Positions 28,300 to 36,420 of a DNA stretch of 64,000 nucleotides are shown piece after piece; position 1 is the first letter of the stretch, and the number at the start of each line of letters is the position of its first letter. The stretch lies in assembly GCF_036226605.1 (NCBI RefSeq), contig NZ_CP109002.1, positions 26,357 to 90,356 of the forward strand, written 5' to 3'. The position numbers were made by a program, and so were the translations under genes. The notes beneath the pieces were generated by a model. That model saw nothing but the letters and a program-made list of their open reading frames with translations, had not been told where the DNA came from and searched no databases. The DNA comes from Streptomyces sp. NBC_00704 (GTDB lineage Bacteria > Actinomycetota > Actinomycetes > Streptomycetales > Streptomycetaceae).

Positions 28300-29036
28300 C
28301 CGAACCCCGTCCGCTCGCCGTCGTCACCGGCGGCACCCGCGGCATCGGACTGGCCCTGTCCCGGCGCCTGGTGCGCCTGGGCCACCGCACCGTCGCCCTG
28401 TACCGGGCCGACGAGGAGGCGGCCCGGCGGGCCGCCGCCGAGCACGGCCTGATCGCCGTGCGGGCCGACGTCTCCGACAGCCGTGCGGTGCGCGCCGCCG
28501 CCCGGCACGTCCTCGCCGAGCACGGCACGCCGCGGGTGCTGGTGAACAACGCCGGCGTCAACATCGACCGCCCGTTCCTCGACCTCACCGAATCCGACTG
28601 GCAGCGCGTCCTGGACACCAACCTGTCCGGACCCTTCCACCTCACCCAGGCGTTCGCCCCGGCCATGCTGGCCGCCGGGGACGGCGTCGTCGTCAACGTC
28701 GGCGCCACCACGGGCATCCGCCCCCGGCTCGACGGCGTCAACTACGCGGCGGCCAAGGCGGGACTGCTCCAGCTCACCAAATGCCTGGCCCTGGAGCTGG
28801 CGCCCGCCGTCCGCGTCAACTGCCTGATCCCCGGAATGACCGGGACCGAGGAGCTCGTCACCCGGTTCCGGCTGAACGAACCCCGGCACCGCGCCGCCGT
28901 CCTGTCCGAGATCCCGCAACGTCGCATCGGCTCGCCCGACGACATCGCCGACGCCCTGGAGTACCTCGTGGGCCCGCTCAGCGGCTATGTCACCGGCCAG
29001 AAGCTGATCGTCGACGGCGGCCAGTTCATGTGGTAG
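28296..29036 (+). CDS. FabG-like SDR lacking the catalytic serine
   Basis: The 246-residue protein matches 3-oxoacyl-carrier-protein reductases: VTGGTRGIGLALS cofactor motif, NNAGVN near 90, YAAAKAG with Tyr and Lys, and VRVNCLIPG. The catalytic Ser expected 13 residues before the Tyr is Ala (NVGATTG instead of NVGSxxG; codon GCC), although a Thr follows. Activity may be altered, or the Thr may substitute. It overlaps the thioesterase by four bases and ends six bases before the ProA-like gene. Confidence 0.85.
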   Translation: MTEPRPLAVVTGGTRGIGLALSRRLVRLGHRTVALYRADEEAARRAAAEHGLIAVRADVSDSRAVRAAARHVLAEHGTPRVLVNNAGVNIDRPFLDLTESDWQRVLDTNLSGPFHLTQAFAPAMLAAGDGVVVNVGATTGIRPRLDGVNYAAAKAGLLQLTKCLALELAPAVRVNCLIPGMTGTEELVTRFRLNEPRHRAAVLSEIPQRRIGSPDDIADALEYLVGPLSGYVTGQKLIVDGGQFMW

Positions 29037-29042
29037 GAGATC

Positions 29043-30332
29043 ATGACCGACGCACTGCTCACATCCGCCCGCGCCGCCCTCGCGGCCGCGCCGCCGACCG
29101 GCGACCCCGCGTACGCGCGCTACTGCCGTGAACTCGCCGACCGCCTGGCCGACCACTGGCCGGCCGTCCTGAAGGCCAACGCGCAGGACGTGACCCTCGC
29201 CGCGGAACGCGGCCTGTCACCCGTCCTGCTCGACCGGCTGCGGCTGACCGACGCCCACCTCGGCCGGCTCCAGCAGCTCACCCGCGCCACCCTGTCCGAA
29301 CTGGCCGAGGTGACCGCCCCGGACGCCGGAGTCCCCGTCGGCGACTGGGGGGTGCGGCTGCGGACGCCCAAGCCGCTCGGCGTGGTGTTCATGGTGTACG
29401 AGGCCCGGCCCACCGTCACCGTGGAGGGCGCCCTGCTGCCCGTCGCGGTCGGCAACGCCGTGCTGCTGCGCGGCGGCAAGGAGATCGCCCGCACCAACGA
29501 GGCGCTGTCCGCCGTGGCCCGTGAGGCCCTGGAGGCCGCGGGACTCCCGGCCCACCTGGTCACCGTCCTCGACGATCCCGACCGCACGCAGCTGCGCGCC
29601 CTGCTGAAGCGGCCCGACGCCGTCGACGTGCTGATCCCGCGGGGCAGCCCCTCGCTCATCGACTACTGCCGCGGCGCCTCCTCGATCCCGGTGATCGCCA
29701 GCGGCGGCGGCGTGAACCACCTCTACGTCCACCGCAGCGCCGACCTGGACCTCGCCGCCGAGGTCGCCCTCGACAGCAAGCTGCCGGAGCCGACCGCCTG
29801 CAACACCGCCGAGATGCTGCTCGCCGACGCCGAGGTCGCCGGTGATCTGGTCCGCGCGATCCTGCGCGCCGCCGAGCGCGGCGACCGGCGGGTGGCCGTC
29901 CGCCTCGACGCGCGGGTGCCGCGGCCCGACGGACAGGGCGGCGACCGGCCCTGGCGGATCGAGGACCTGCACGAGCACGACCTCGGCCGTGAGTTCCTGG
30001 ACGCCACGATCGGCGTGCGCGCGGTCGACGGCATGGACGAGGCGCTGGCCCACATCCGGCGCTACGGCTCCGGGCACACCGAGGGCGTCCTCGCCCGGGA
30101 CGCCGGCGTGAGCGAGGAGTTCACCCGCCGCGTCGACGCCGCGGCGATCGTCGTCAACGGCTCCCTGCGGCTGCACGACGGCCCCACGCTCGGCCTCGGC
30201 TCCGAGATCTCCATCAGCACCGGCCGCATGCACGTGCGCGGCCCCGTCACGCTCGGCTCGCTCGTCACCCACAGCTGGGTCGTCGAGGCGCGCGGCACGC
30301 TGCGCAGCCCCCTGACCGCGTCCCGGCCCTGA
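29043..30332 (+). CDS. proA: Gamma-glutamyl phosphate reductase (ProA) homologue
   Basis: The 429-residue aldehyde-dehydrogenase-fold protein matches ProA along its length: PLGVVFMVYEARPTVT, LLRGGKEI, and catalytic Cys253 in PTACNTAEMLL. ProA makes glutamate-5-semialdehyde from gamma-glutamyl phosphate for proline synthesis. No proB is present in the window, so it may act on a different activated acyl group, such as an adenylate- or carrier-derived glutamyl unit, or draw on chromosomal ProB. A chromosomal ProA would normally exist, so this is a dedicated pathway copy. Confidence 0.88.
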   Translation: MTDALLTSARAALAAAPPTGDPAYARYCRELADRLADHWPAVLKANAQDVTLAAERGLSPVLLDRLRLTDAHLGRLQQLTRATLSELAEVTAPDAGVPVGDWGVRLRTPKPLGVVFMVYEARPTVTVEGALLPVAVGNAVLLRGGKEIARTNEALSAVAREALEAAGLPAHLVTVLDDPDRTQLRALLKRPDAVDVLIPRGSPSLIDYCRGASSIPVIASGGGVNHLYVHRSADLDLAAEVALDSKLPEPTACNTAEMLLADAEVAGDLVRAILRAAERGDRRVAVRLDARVPRPDGQGGDRPWRIEDLHEHDLGREFLDATIGVRAVDGMDEALAHIRRYGSGHTEGVLARDAGVSEEFTRRVDAAAIVVNGSLRLHDGPTLGLGSEISISTGRMHVRGPVTLGSLVTHSWVVEARGTLRSPLTASRP

Positions 30333-30415
30333 CCTCCCGGGCGCGCCGGGTCCTCCCCGGCCCTCCCGGCCTTCCCGGAGCCCTCGAGGCCTTCCCGACC
30401 CCTCACGGAGGAACC

Positions 30416-30694
30416 ATGATCACCGGACTGGACCGCGCCGCGGTCACCGAGTCCGTCAAGCGCGTGGTCATCGCCGAGTCCCGGCTGTCCCTGCGACCCG
30501 CCGACATCGACGACCACGAGCCGCTCAACGGAGAGATCCTGCGCGTCAACTCCCTCGGCTTCGTGGGCATGCTGGTGCGCCTGGAGGACGAACTCGACAT
30601 CCTCCTGCCCGACGACCTCTTCGTCGGGCGCAGCTTCCGGACCGTCCACGACCTGATCGAGATCGTCGTGTCCGCGGCGGAGGCGTCCCGATGA
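30416..30694 (+). CDS. Free carrier protein 2
   Basis: The 92-residue carrier has the attachment Ser46 in RVNSLGFVGM, with Asn in place of the usual Asp before Ser. It starts after ACGGAGGAACC, preceded by an 83-base spacer of repeated CCTTCCCG words. Its stop overlaps the start of the TrpB-like gene. It is one of five carrier domains in this operon. Confidence 0.85.
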   Translation: MITGLDRAAVTESVKRVVIAESRLSLRPADIDDHEPLNGEILRVNSLGFVGMLVRLEDELDILLPDDLFVGRSFRTVHDLIEIVVSAAEASR

Positions 30695-32070
30695 GCCGTG
30701 CCGAACCGCCCGCCCGCTGGCGCAGCGTCCTGCCGCACCTGGACGAGCCGCTGCCCGCGGACCGCACGCCCGACACCGCGGGCGGCGCCGGCGTGCAGGT
30801 CAACCTGCCGATGGCGCTGGTACGCCAGAGCGTGCAGCTGAAGGAGTACTGGGAGATCCCGGCCGAGGTCGCCGACGCCTACCGGGCGTTCCGGCCCACG
30901 CCGCTGTGGCGGGCCCGCGGCTTCGAGCGCGCGGTCGGGGCGCGGGTGCCGGTCTACGTGAAGTATGAGGGCGGCAACATCTCCGGCAGCCACAAGCTCA
31001 ACACCGCCCTGGCGCAGGCCTACTACTACGCGCGGGCCGGTGTGCGCGAACTCGTCAGCGGCACCGGCGCCGGGCAGTGGGGCACCGCCCTGGCGGCCGC
31101 CTGCGCCATGTTCGGCATGAAGTGCACCGTGTTCATGGTCGGGGGCAGCCTGCGACGGAAGCCCTACCGGGGCACGCTGATGCGGACCCTCGGGGCCACC
31201 GTGCACGCCAGCCCCAGCCCGCTGACGGAGGTGGCCCGGCGCTCCGGGGACGACGTCAACAGCCTGTCGCTGGCCATCGGCGAGGCGGTGGAGTACGCCG
31301 CCCGCACCGAGGGCGCGGCGTTCTGCATCGGCAGCGGGGAGACCTACAGCATCCTGCACCAGTCGGTGATCGGTCTGGAGGCCGCCGACCAGCTCGCCGG
31401 CCTGGACGCGTCGGTCGACGCGGTGGTGGGCTGCGTGGGCGCGGGCTCCAACTTCGGCGGGATCGCGCTGCCGTTCTTCGCGGCCGCGGCCGCCGCGGGC
31501 GCCGAGCCGCCGCTGCTGGTGGCCGCCGAGTCCAGCACGACGCCCAAACTGACCCGCGGCACGTACGCCTACGACCGTACGGACGCCACCGGCACCGGGC
31601 CGATGGAGGCCATGTACACCATCGGCAGCTCCTACCCGATCCCCGACTCGCACTCGGCCGGGCTGCGTTTCCACGGCGCGGCGAAGGTGCTGTCCGCGAT
31701 GCGCCACCGCGACCAGATCGCGGCCACCGCCGTCGGGCAGGCGGAGGCGCTCGACGCGGGCCGCCGCTTCACCCGCGGCGAGATGGTGCTGCCCGCCCCG
31801 GAGTCCGGTCACGCGCTGGCCGCCGCCGCGCGTCTCGCGGGCGCCGGGGCCGAGGGCAACAACGGCCTGCTGCGCGCCGAGAAGGGCGTGGTGGTGTGCG
31901 TCAGCGGCCACGGCTACCTCGACCTGGGGGCCTACCAGCAGTTCCTGGATGGCGAGCTGAGCGACGAGGCGCCCGACCCGCAGGCGCTGCTCCGCGCCGT
32001 GAGCGGCCTGGAGCCGGTGGAGCAGCCGGTGGAGCAGCCGGTGGGTGCGGGAGCCGTCCATGTCCGCTGA
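30691..32070 (+). CDS. TrpB2-like PLP enzyme without the catalytic glutamate
   Basis: The 459-residue fold-type-II PLP enzyme is related to TrpB2. Lys102 of SGSHKLNTA should form the Schiff base. GTGAGQWGTA and the glycine-rich phosphate loop (VGCVGAGSNFGG) are conserved. In TrpB the Glu 22 residues after the Lys abstracts the indole proton (ETGAGQ); here that position is Gly124 (SGTGAGQWG). Indole coupling is therefore unlikely. A beta-elimination or replacement on serine or another amino acid is plausible, and a short SerA in the same operon could feed it. It may act on a carrier-bound substrate. Confidence 0.82.
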   Translation: MSRAEPPARWRSVLPHLDEPLPADRTPDTAGGAGVQVNLPMALVRQSVQLKEYWEIPAEVADAYRAFRPTPLWRARGFERAVGARVPVYVKYEGGNISGSHKLNTALAQAYYYARAGVRELVSGTGAGQWGTALAAACAMFGMKCTVFMVGGSLRRKPYRGTLMRTLGATVHASPSPLTEVARRSGDDVNSLSLAIGEAVEYAARTEGAAFCIGSGETYSILHQSVIGLEAADQLAGLDASVDAVVGCVGAGSNFGGIALPFFAAAAAAGAEPPLLVAAESSTTPKLTRGTYAYDRTDATGTGPMEAMYTIGSSYPIPDSHSAGLRFHGAAKVLSAMRHRDQIAATAVGQAEALDAGRRFTRGEMVLPAPESGHALAAAARLAGAGAEGNNGLLRAEKGVVVCVSGHGYLDLGAYQQFLDGELSDEAPDPQALLRAVSGLEPVEQPVEQPVGAGAVHVR

Positions 32071-33334
32071 CCTCACCCCCGCCCCCGAGCCCCAGGTGGA
32101 ATGGCCGCTGTTCGACTGCGTGCAGGTCAACCTGGCGATCCTGGCCGAGCGCTGGCACGGCCCCGGAACCCACCTGGATCTGGGCGCCGTGCTGCGCTTC
32201 CGTCCGCTGCCGGGGCCGGACGGACTGCCCACGGTGGAACGTTCCGCCGCCGACCAGCTCGCCGAGGCGGCCCGGCGCCTCGGGCTCGCCGTCCTGGACC
32301 GCCGCACCACCGCGCCGGGCGGGGCCCTCACCCCGGCCGAGGGACGCTACGTGGTGGCCGACGCCTTCCACCTGCCGTGGGTGCCGTACGCCGGGCGGCG
32401 GCACATGGAGCACAGCTTCCTGCTGGAACCGGCCGGCGACGCGGACGCCGTCGTGCTGGACGGCTACCACAACGAGACGCCCTGGGGCAGCGCCCGCCCG
32501 GTCCGCCGTCCGCTGAGCCGCGCCGAACTGGCCGCCGCCGTCCCCGGACCGGCGCTGGCCGTCACCCTCGCCCCGGCCGGACGTCCCCCCGCCCCGGCCG
32601 GGGCCGAGACCGACCTGGCGGACGAGGAGACGGCCGCCCGGTACGTCGCCGCGTACGCGGAGCACCCCGACCGGCGCGCCGCCTTCGACCGGCTCACCCT
32701 GGAGACCTGGCTGCTGGCCCGCTCCCGCAAGCTGCACGCCCGCTTCCTGCGCTCGCGCGGCCTGCTCGCCGACGACAGCGCGGCCCTCGCGCACGTCGAG
32801 GCGTGGGAGTCGCTGGCCGAGAGCGTCTACCTCGGCTACCGGCGGGTGGAGCGCGGCCGGCCCGAGGCCCGCGAGGTGTTCACTCGCCTGGCGGAGCAAC
32901 TCGGCCGGGACCGCGAGGCGTTCGCCCCCACGACGCCCCCCGCGACGCCCCCCGCGACGCCCCCCGCGACGGCCCCCGTGACGGCCTCCGCGACGGCCCG
33001 CACGGCCGTGCCGCGGCCCGCCGACGCGACGCCCGTGCCCGCCCCGCTGCGGGCCCGCGTCGCGGCCGCCGCGGGCGCCGTGCTCAAGACGGACCCGGCG
33101 GCCCTGCTCGACGGGCGGCCGCTGGCGGACGTCCCCGGCTTCACCTCGTTCCGGGTGGTGGAGATCGTCGAACGCCTCGAACGCGAGCTGTCCGTCGAGT
33201 TCGACGCCGACGACCTCGTCCCGGAGAACCTGCACCACGTCGACGGCATCTGCCGCATCGTGCTGCGCGCCCTGCCCGCCGGCGCGGCGGCGCCGCGGCC
33301 CGCCCGTCCCGTCGCACGCACCGGAGGGAACTGA
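32060..33334 (+). CDS. BtrH-like domain fused to a carrier domain
   Basis: The 424-residue protein starts at the ATG after GGGAG, overlapping the TrpB-like gene by 11 bases. The N-terminal domain (about 1-180) has FDCVQVNLAILAER and VVADAFHLPWVPYAGRRHMEHSF. This resembles the cysteine-peptidase-like BtrH_N domain, which in butirosin synthesis transfers an acyl group from a carrier to an amine. A helical middle and a repeated ATPP linker (residues about 294-312) lead to a C-terminal carrier domain (about 330-415) with a Ser in PGFTSFRVVEI. The fusion suggests transfer from its own carrier. The BtrH relation rests on short motifs. Confidence 0.6.
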   Translation: MSADLTPAPEPQVEWPLFDCVQVNLAILAERWHGPGTHLDLGAVLRFRPLPGPDGLPTVERSAADQLAEAARRLGLAVLDRRTTAPGGALTPAEGRYVVADAFHLPWVPYAGRRHMEHSFLLEPAGDADAVVLDGYHNETPWGSARPVRRPLSRAELAAAVPGPALAVTLAPAGRPPAPAGAETDLADEETAARYVAAYAEHPDRRAAFDRLTLETWLLARSRKLHARFLRSRGLLADDSAALAHVEAWESLAESVYLGYRRVERGRPEAREVFTRLAEQLGRDREAFAPTTPPATPPATPPATAPVTASATARTAVPRPADATPVPAPLRARVAAAAGAVLKTDPAALLDGRPLADVPGFTSFRVVEIVERLERELSVEFDADDLVPENLHHVDGICRIVLRALPAGAAAPRPARPVARTGGN

Positions 33335-34848
33335 TGTCCGCCCACGCCGACCTGCTGCACGAACTGCTCGACCGGGCAGCCGCCCGGTGGCCCGAGCGGC
33401 CCGCCGTGACCAGCGCCGGCCACACCCTGAGCTACCGGGAACTCGACGCGGCCTCCCGGCGGCTGGCCGCCTGGCTGCACGCCTGCGGGCTGCGGCGCGG
33501 CGACCGGCTCGTGATCTGCGCGCCGGGTTCCACCGCCCAGCCCGCGCTGGTGTACGCCGCCTCCCGGGCCGGAGTGGCCTTCTCCCTGCTGCACGAGCAG
33601 GTCCACGGCATCCAGTTCGACCACGTCCTCGACGACTGCGAGCCGGCCCTGCTCGTCACCGACACGCCGGACTCACAGGCGGCCGCGCAGCGCCGCGGCG
33701 TGCGCACGGCCGGCAGCCAGGCGGTCGCCGCGGTGGCGTTCGCCGGCTCGCCCGCGCCGCGCGACCAGCCGCCCGGCCCGCTCACCGTCGACCCCGTGTG
33801 CCTGATCTACACCTCCGGCACCACCTCGCTGCCCAAGGCCGTCGTCAGCACCCACCAGCAGCTGACGTTCGCCGCGACGGCCATCCAGTCGGTGCTGGAG
33901 TACCGTCCCGGCGACGTCGTCTACAGCCCGCTGCCCCTGTCCTTCGACTACGGCCTCTACCAGCTGTTCCTGGCGGCGCAGGCCGGCGCCCACGTGGTGA
34001 CCGGACGGCCCGCCGAGGTCGGCCCGGCGCTGCTGGGCAACCTGGCGCGCACGGGCGCCACCGTGCTCGCCGCCGTCCCGTCCGTGGCCGACGCCCTGGC
34101 CCGGCTGCTGCGCCGGCCCTCCCGGGAACGGCCGCCGCTGCGGCTGCTGACGAACACCGGCGCGGCGATGCCGGCCGAGACGCTCGAGGCGCTGCGCTCG
34201 GCGCTGCCGGGGCTGCGGGTGCAGCTGATGTTCGGTCTGACGGAGTGCAAGCGGGCCACGATCATGCCGCCGGACGGCGACCTGGAGCGGCCCGGCTCCA
34301 GCGGGCGCGCGCTGCCCGGCACCGAGGTCTTCGTCGTCGACGAGGAGGGCCGCCGCAGGCCCGCGGGGGAGGTCGGCGAGATCGTGGTGCGCGGCCCGAA
34401 CGTCATGGCCGGGTACTGGCGCCGCCCGGAGCTGACCGCGCGGCGCTTCCACCGGGTGGAGGGCCTGCTGCCGCAACTGCGCACCGGTGACTACGGATGG
34501 GTGGACGAGGAGGGCTACCTGTACTTCGAGGGCCGGCGCGACGACATCTACAAGGAGAACGGCTTCCGCGTCAGCGCCACCGAGGTCGAGGCCGCCGCCC
34601 GCCGCGTCCCGGCGGTCGGCGAGGCCGCCGTCCTGCCGCCGCAGGGCCCGTGCCCCGCCGTGCTGTTCGCGGTCGGCGAGCTGTCGCCCGCCGAGGTGCT
34701 CCAGGGCCTGCGCGAGCAGATCGAGGAGTTCAAGATCCCCCGCCGCTGCCTCGTCGTCGACGCGCTGCCGCTGACCGGCAACGGCAAGGTCGACCGCAAG
34801 GCGCTCGCCGCCCTGGCGCAGGAGGCGTCCCGTGTCCGGGCCCGGTAG
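33334..34848 (+). CDS. Acyl/aminoacyl-AMP ligase
   Basis: The 504-residue ANL enzyme has A3 LIYTSGTTSLPKAVVS, A5 MFGLTECKRA, the A7 region LRTGDYGW, A8 GRRDDIYKENGFRVSATEVE and the C-terminal Lys in TGNGKVDRKAL. It lacks a carrier of its own and probably loads the free carrier at 36148 or the fused one upstream. Its TGATG junction with the preceding gene and overlap with the decarboxylase gene tie the three together. The ligase, carrier, decarboxylase and BtrH set parallels the logic of the butirosin side chain. Confidence 0.88.
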   Translation: MSAHADLLHELLDRAAARWPERPAVTSAGHTLSYRELDAASRRLAAWLHACGLRRGDRLVICAPGSTAQPALVYAASRAGVAFSLLHEQVHGIQFDHVLDDCEPALLVTDTPDSQAAAQRRGVRTAGSQAVAAVAFAGSPAPRDQPPGPLTVDPVCLIYTSGTTSLPKAVVSTHQQLTFAATAIQSVLEYRPGDVVYSPLPLSFDYGLYQLFLAAQAGAHVVTGRPAEVGPALLGNLARTGATVLAAVPSVADALARLLRRPSRERPPLRLLTNTGAAMPAETLEALRSALPGLRVQLMFGLTECKRATIMPPDGDLERPGSSGRALPGTEVFVVDEEGRRRPAGEVGEIVVRGPNVMAGYWRRPELTARRFHRVEGLLPQLRTGDYGWVDEEGYLYFEGRRDDIYKENGFRVSATEVEAAARRVPAVGEAAVLPPQGPCPAVLFAVGELSPAEVLQGLREQIEEFKIPRRCLVVDALPLTGNGKVDRKALAALAQEASRVRAR

Positions 34849-36148
34849 CGCCGTCCGGCCGGCCCCGCCGCTGCCGGACGACGTCCTGACGCGCCTGCCC
34901 ACCCCGGCGTACGTCTACGACCTGGCCGAGGTCCGGCGCAACCACGAGGCGCTGGTGGAGGCGCTGCCGGCCGGCGCGGGCCTGTACTACTCCCTGAAGG
35001 CCAACGCGCACCCGTCCCTGCTGGCCGTGCTGCGCGAGCGCGGGGCGCTGCCCGAGGTGTGCTCCACCGGCGAACTCCGGGCCGCGCTCGAGGCGGGCTG
35101 GCCGGCCGCGGACGTCCTGTACACCGGTCCGGGCAAGCGGGACGAGGAGATCGGCCACGCGCTGCGGCTGGGCGTGCGGACGTTCTCCGTGGACTCCCCG
35201 CACGCGATCGGGCAGCTGGACCGTCTGGCGGGCCGGGCCGGCGTCGCCGCGCGGTGTCTGCTGCGCGTCAACGACGACCAGCCGGTGCCGGGCCAGGGCC
35301 TGGCGATGACGGGCGTGGCCTCGCAGTTCGGCGCCGACACCCGGTGGGTGCTCGACCGGCCGGAGCTGTTCGCGGGCAGGCCGCACGCCGAACTCGTCGG
35401 CCTGCACCTGTACATGGGCTCCAACCTCGGTGAAGTGGACGCACTGGTGGGCCAGTTCGCCCGTTCGCTGCGCACCGCCAGGACGCTGACGGCGGCCCTG
35501 GCGGAGCACGGGGCGCACCTGCGCGTCCTGGACCTCGGCGGCGGCTTCGGCGCGCCGTTCGCGACGGAAGGGCAGCGGATCGACCTGTCGGGGCTGCGGC
35601 CGCGGCTGACCGCGCTGCTCGACGCGGAGCTGCCCGGCCGGCACGCCGACGGCACCCGGGTCGTCTTCGAGTCGGGCCGCTACCTGGTGGGCACGGCCGG
35701 GGTCCTGCTGACGTCCGTGCTCGACGTGAAGCGGTCCCACGGCAAGGACGTCGTCGTCCTGGAGTCCGGCATCAACCACCTCGGCGGCATGTCGGGACTG
35801 CGGCGGCTGCCCGCCCTGAACCCGCGCCTGGTGCCGCACGGCGCCCGGCCCGGCGGCGACGGCGGTCCGCTCCTGGACACCCTGGTCACCGGCCCGCTGT
35901 GCACCCCGCTCGACACCTGGGCGCGCGCCGCGAAGCTGCCCGCCCTCGCCCCCGGCGACCTCCTGGCCGTACCCAACGTCGGCGCGTACGGGCTGAGCGC
36001 GAGCCTCGTCGCCTTCCTCGGCCATCCGCTGCCCGCGGAAGCCGTCGTCGACGGCGACCGCCCCGGCGCGGCCCCCGAGATCACCCGGATCCACCTGACC
36101 CGCACCACCGTCCCGGCCCCGGCCGGAACCGACCCTGGAGTGAAGTGA
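34832..36148 (+). CDS. DapDC/BtrK-type PLP decarboxylase
   Basis: The 438-residue alanine-racemase-fold decarboxylase has the PLP Lys56 in YYSLKANAHP. CSTGEL and the glycine-rich LDLGGGFG bind the phosphate, and CTPLD near residue 357 is the inter-subunit active-site Cys region. Family members decarboxylate diaminopimelate, ornithine or carrier-bound glutamate (BtrK). Adjacent ligase and carrier genes make an aminoacyl-carrier substrate plausible. The GTG start is preceded by CAGGAGG and overlaps the ligase by 17 bases. Confidence 0.87.
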   Translation: MSGPGSAVRPAPPLPDDVLTRLPTPAYVYDLAEVRRNHEALVEALPAGAGLYYSLKANAHPSLLAVLRERGALPEVCSTGELRAALEAGWPAADVLYTGPGKRDEEIGHALRLGVRTFSVDSPHAIGQLDRLAGRAGVAARCLLRVNDDQPVPGQGLAMTGVASQFGADTRWVLDRPELFAGRPHAELVGLHLYMGSNLGEVDALVGQFARSLRTARTLTAALAEHGAHLRVLDLGGGFGAPFATEGQRIDLSGLRPRLTALLDAELPGRHADGTRVVFESGRYLVGTAGVLLTSVLDVKRSHGKDVVVLESGINHLGGMSGLRRLPALNPRLVPHGARPGGDGGPLLDTLVTGPLCTPLDTWARAAKLPALAPGDLLAVPNVGAYGLSASLVAFLGHPLPAEAVVDGDRPGAAPEITRIHLTRTTVPAPAGTDPGVK

Positions 36149-36420
36149 TGGACGCCCGTTTCACCGAACTGCTCACGCCGTTCCTGAAGTTCCTCGGCGA
36201 GCAGGAGATCACCCCCGACTCCTCGCTGCGGGAGCTGGGCCTGGACTCGATGCAGGCCATCGAGCTGCTCTTCGCCATCGAGGACGCCTTCGGCGTGACC
36301 TTGGCGGACGACGACATGAACGACGACACGTTCGCCACCGCCGGCAGCCTGTGGACCGTGGTGCGCGCCGCGCTCGGCGCGCGGTACGCCGCGGACGGGA
36401 CCCAGGTGACGGCCGCGTGA
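36148..36420 (+). CDS. Free carrier protein 3
   Basis: The 90-residue carrier has Ser34 in RELGLDSMQAIELLF, a canonical phosphopantetheine site. It starts on the A of the decarboxylase stop (TGATG) and overlaps the next gene by four bases. It is the likely shuttle for the ligase and decarboxylase upstream and the two dehydrogenase-like enzymes downstream. Confidence 0.9.
   Translation: MDARFTELLTPFLKFLGEQEITPDSSLRELGLDSMQAIELLFAIEDAFGVTLADDDMNDDTFATAGSLWTVVRAALGARYAADGTQVTAA

Noticed and set aside
32101..34848. A 915-codon rightward frame that would fuse the AMP ligase to a long N-terminal extension
   Set aside because: The extension is Arg/Pro-rich shadow translation of the BtrH-carrier gene; the ligase has its own ATG at 33334 in a TGATG junction.
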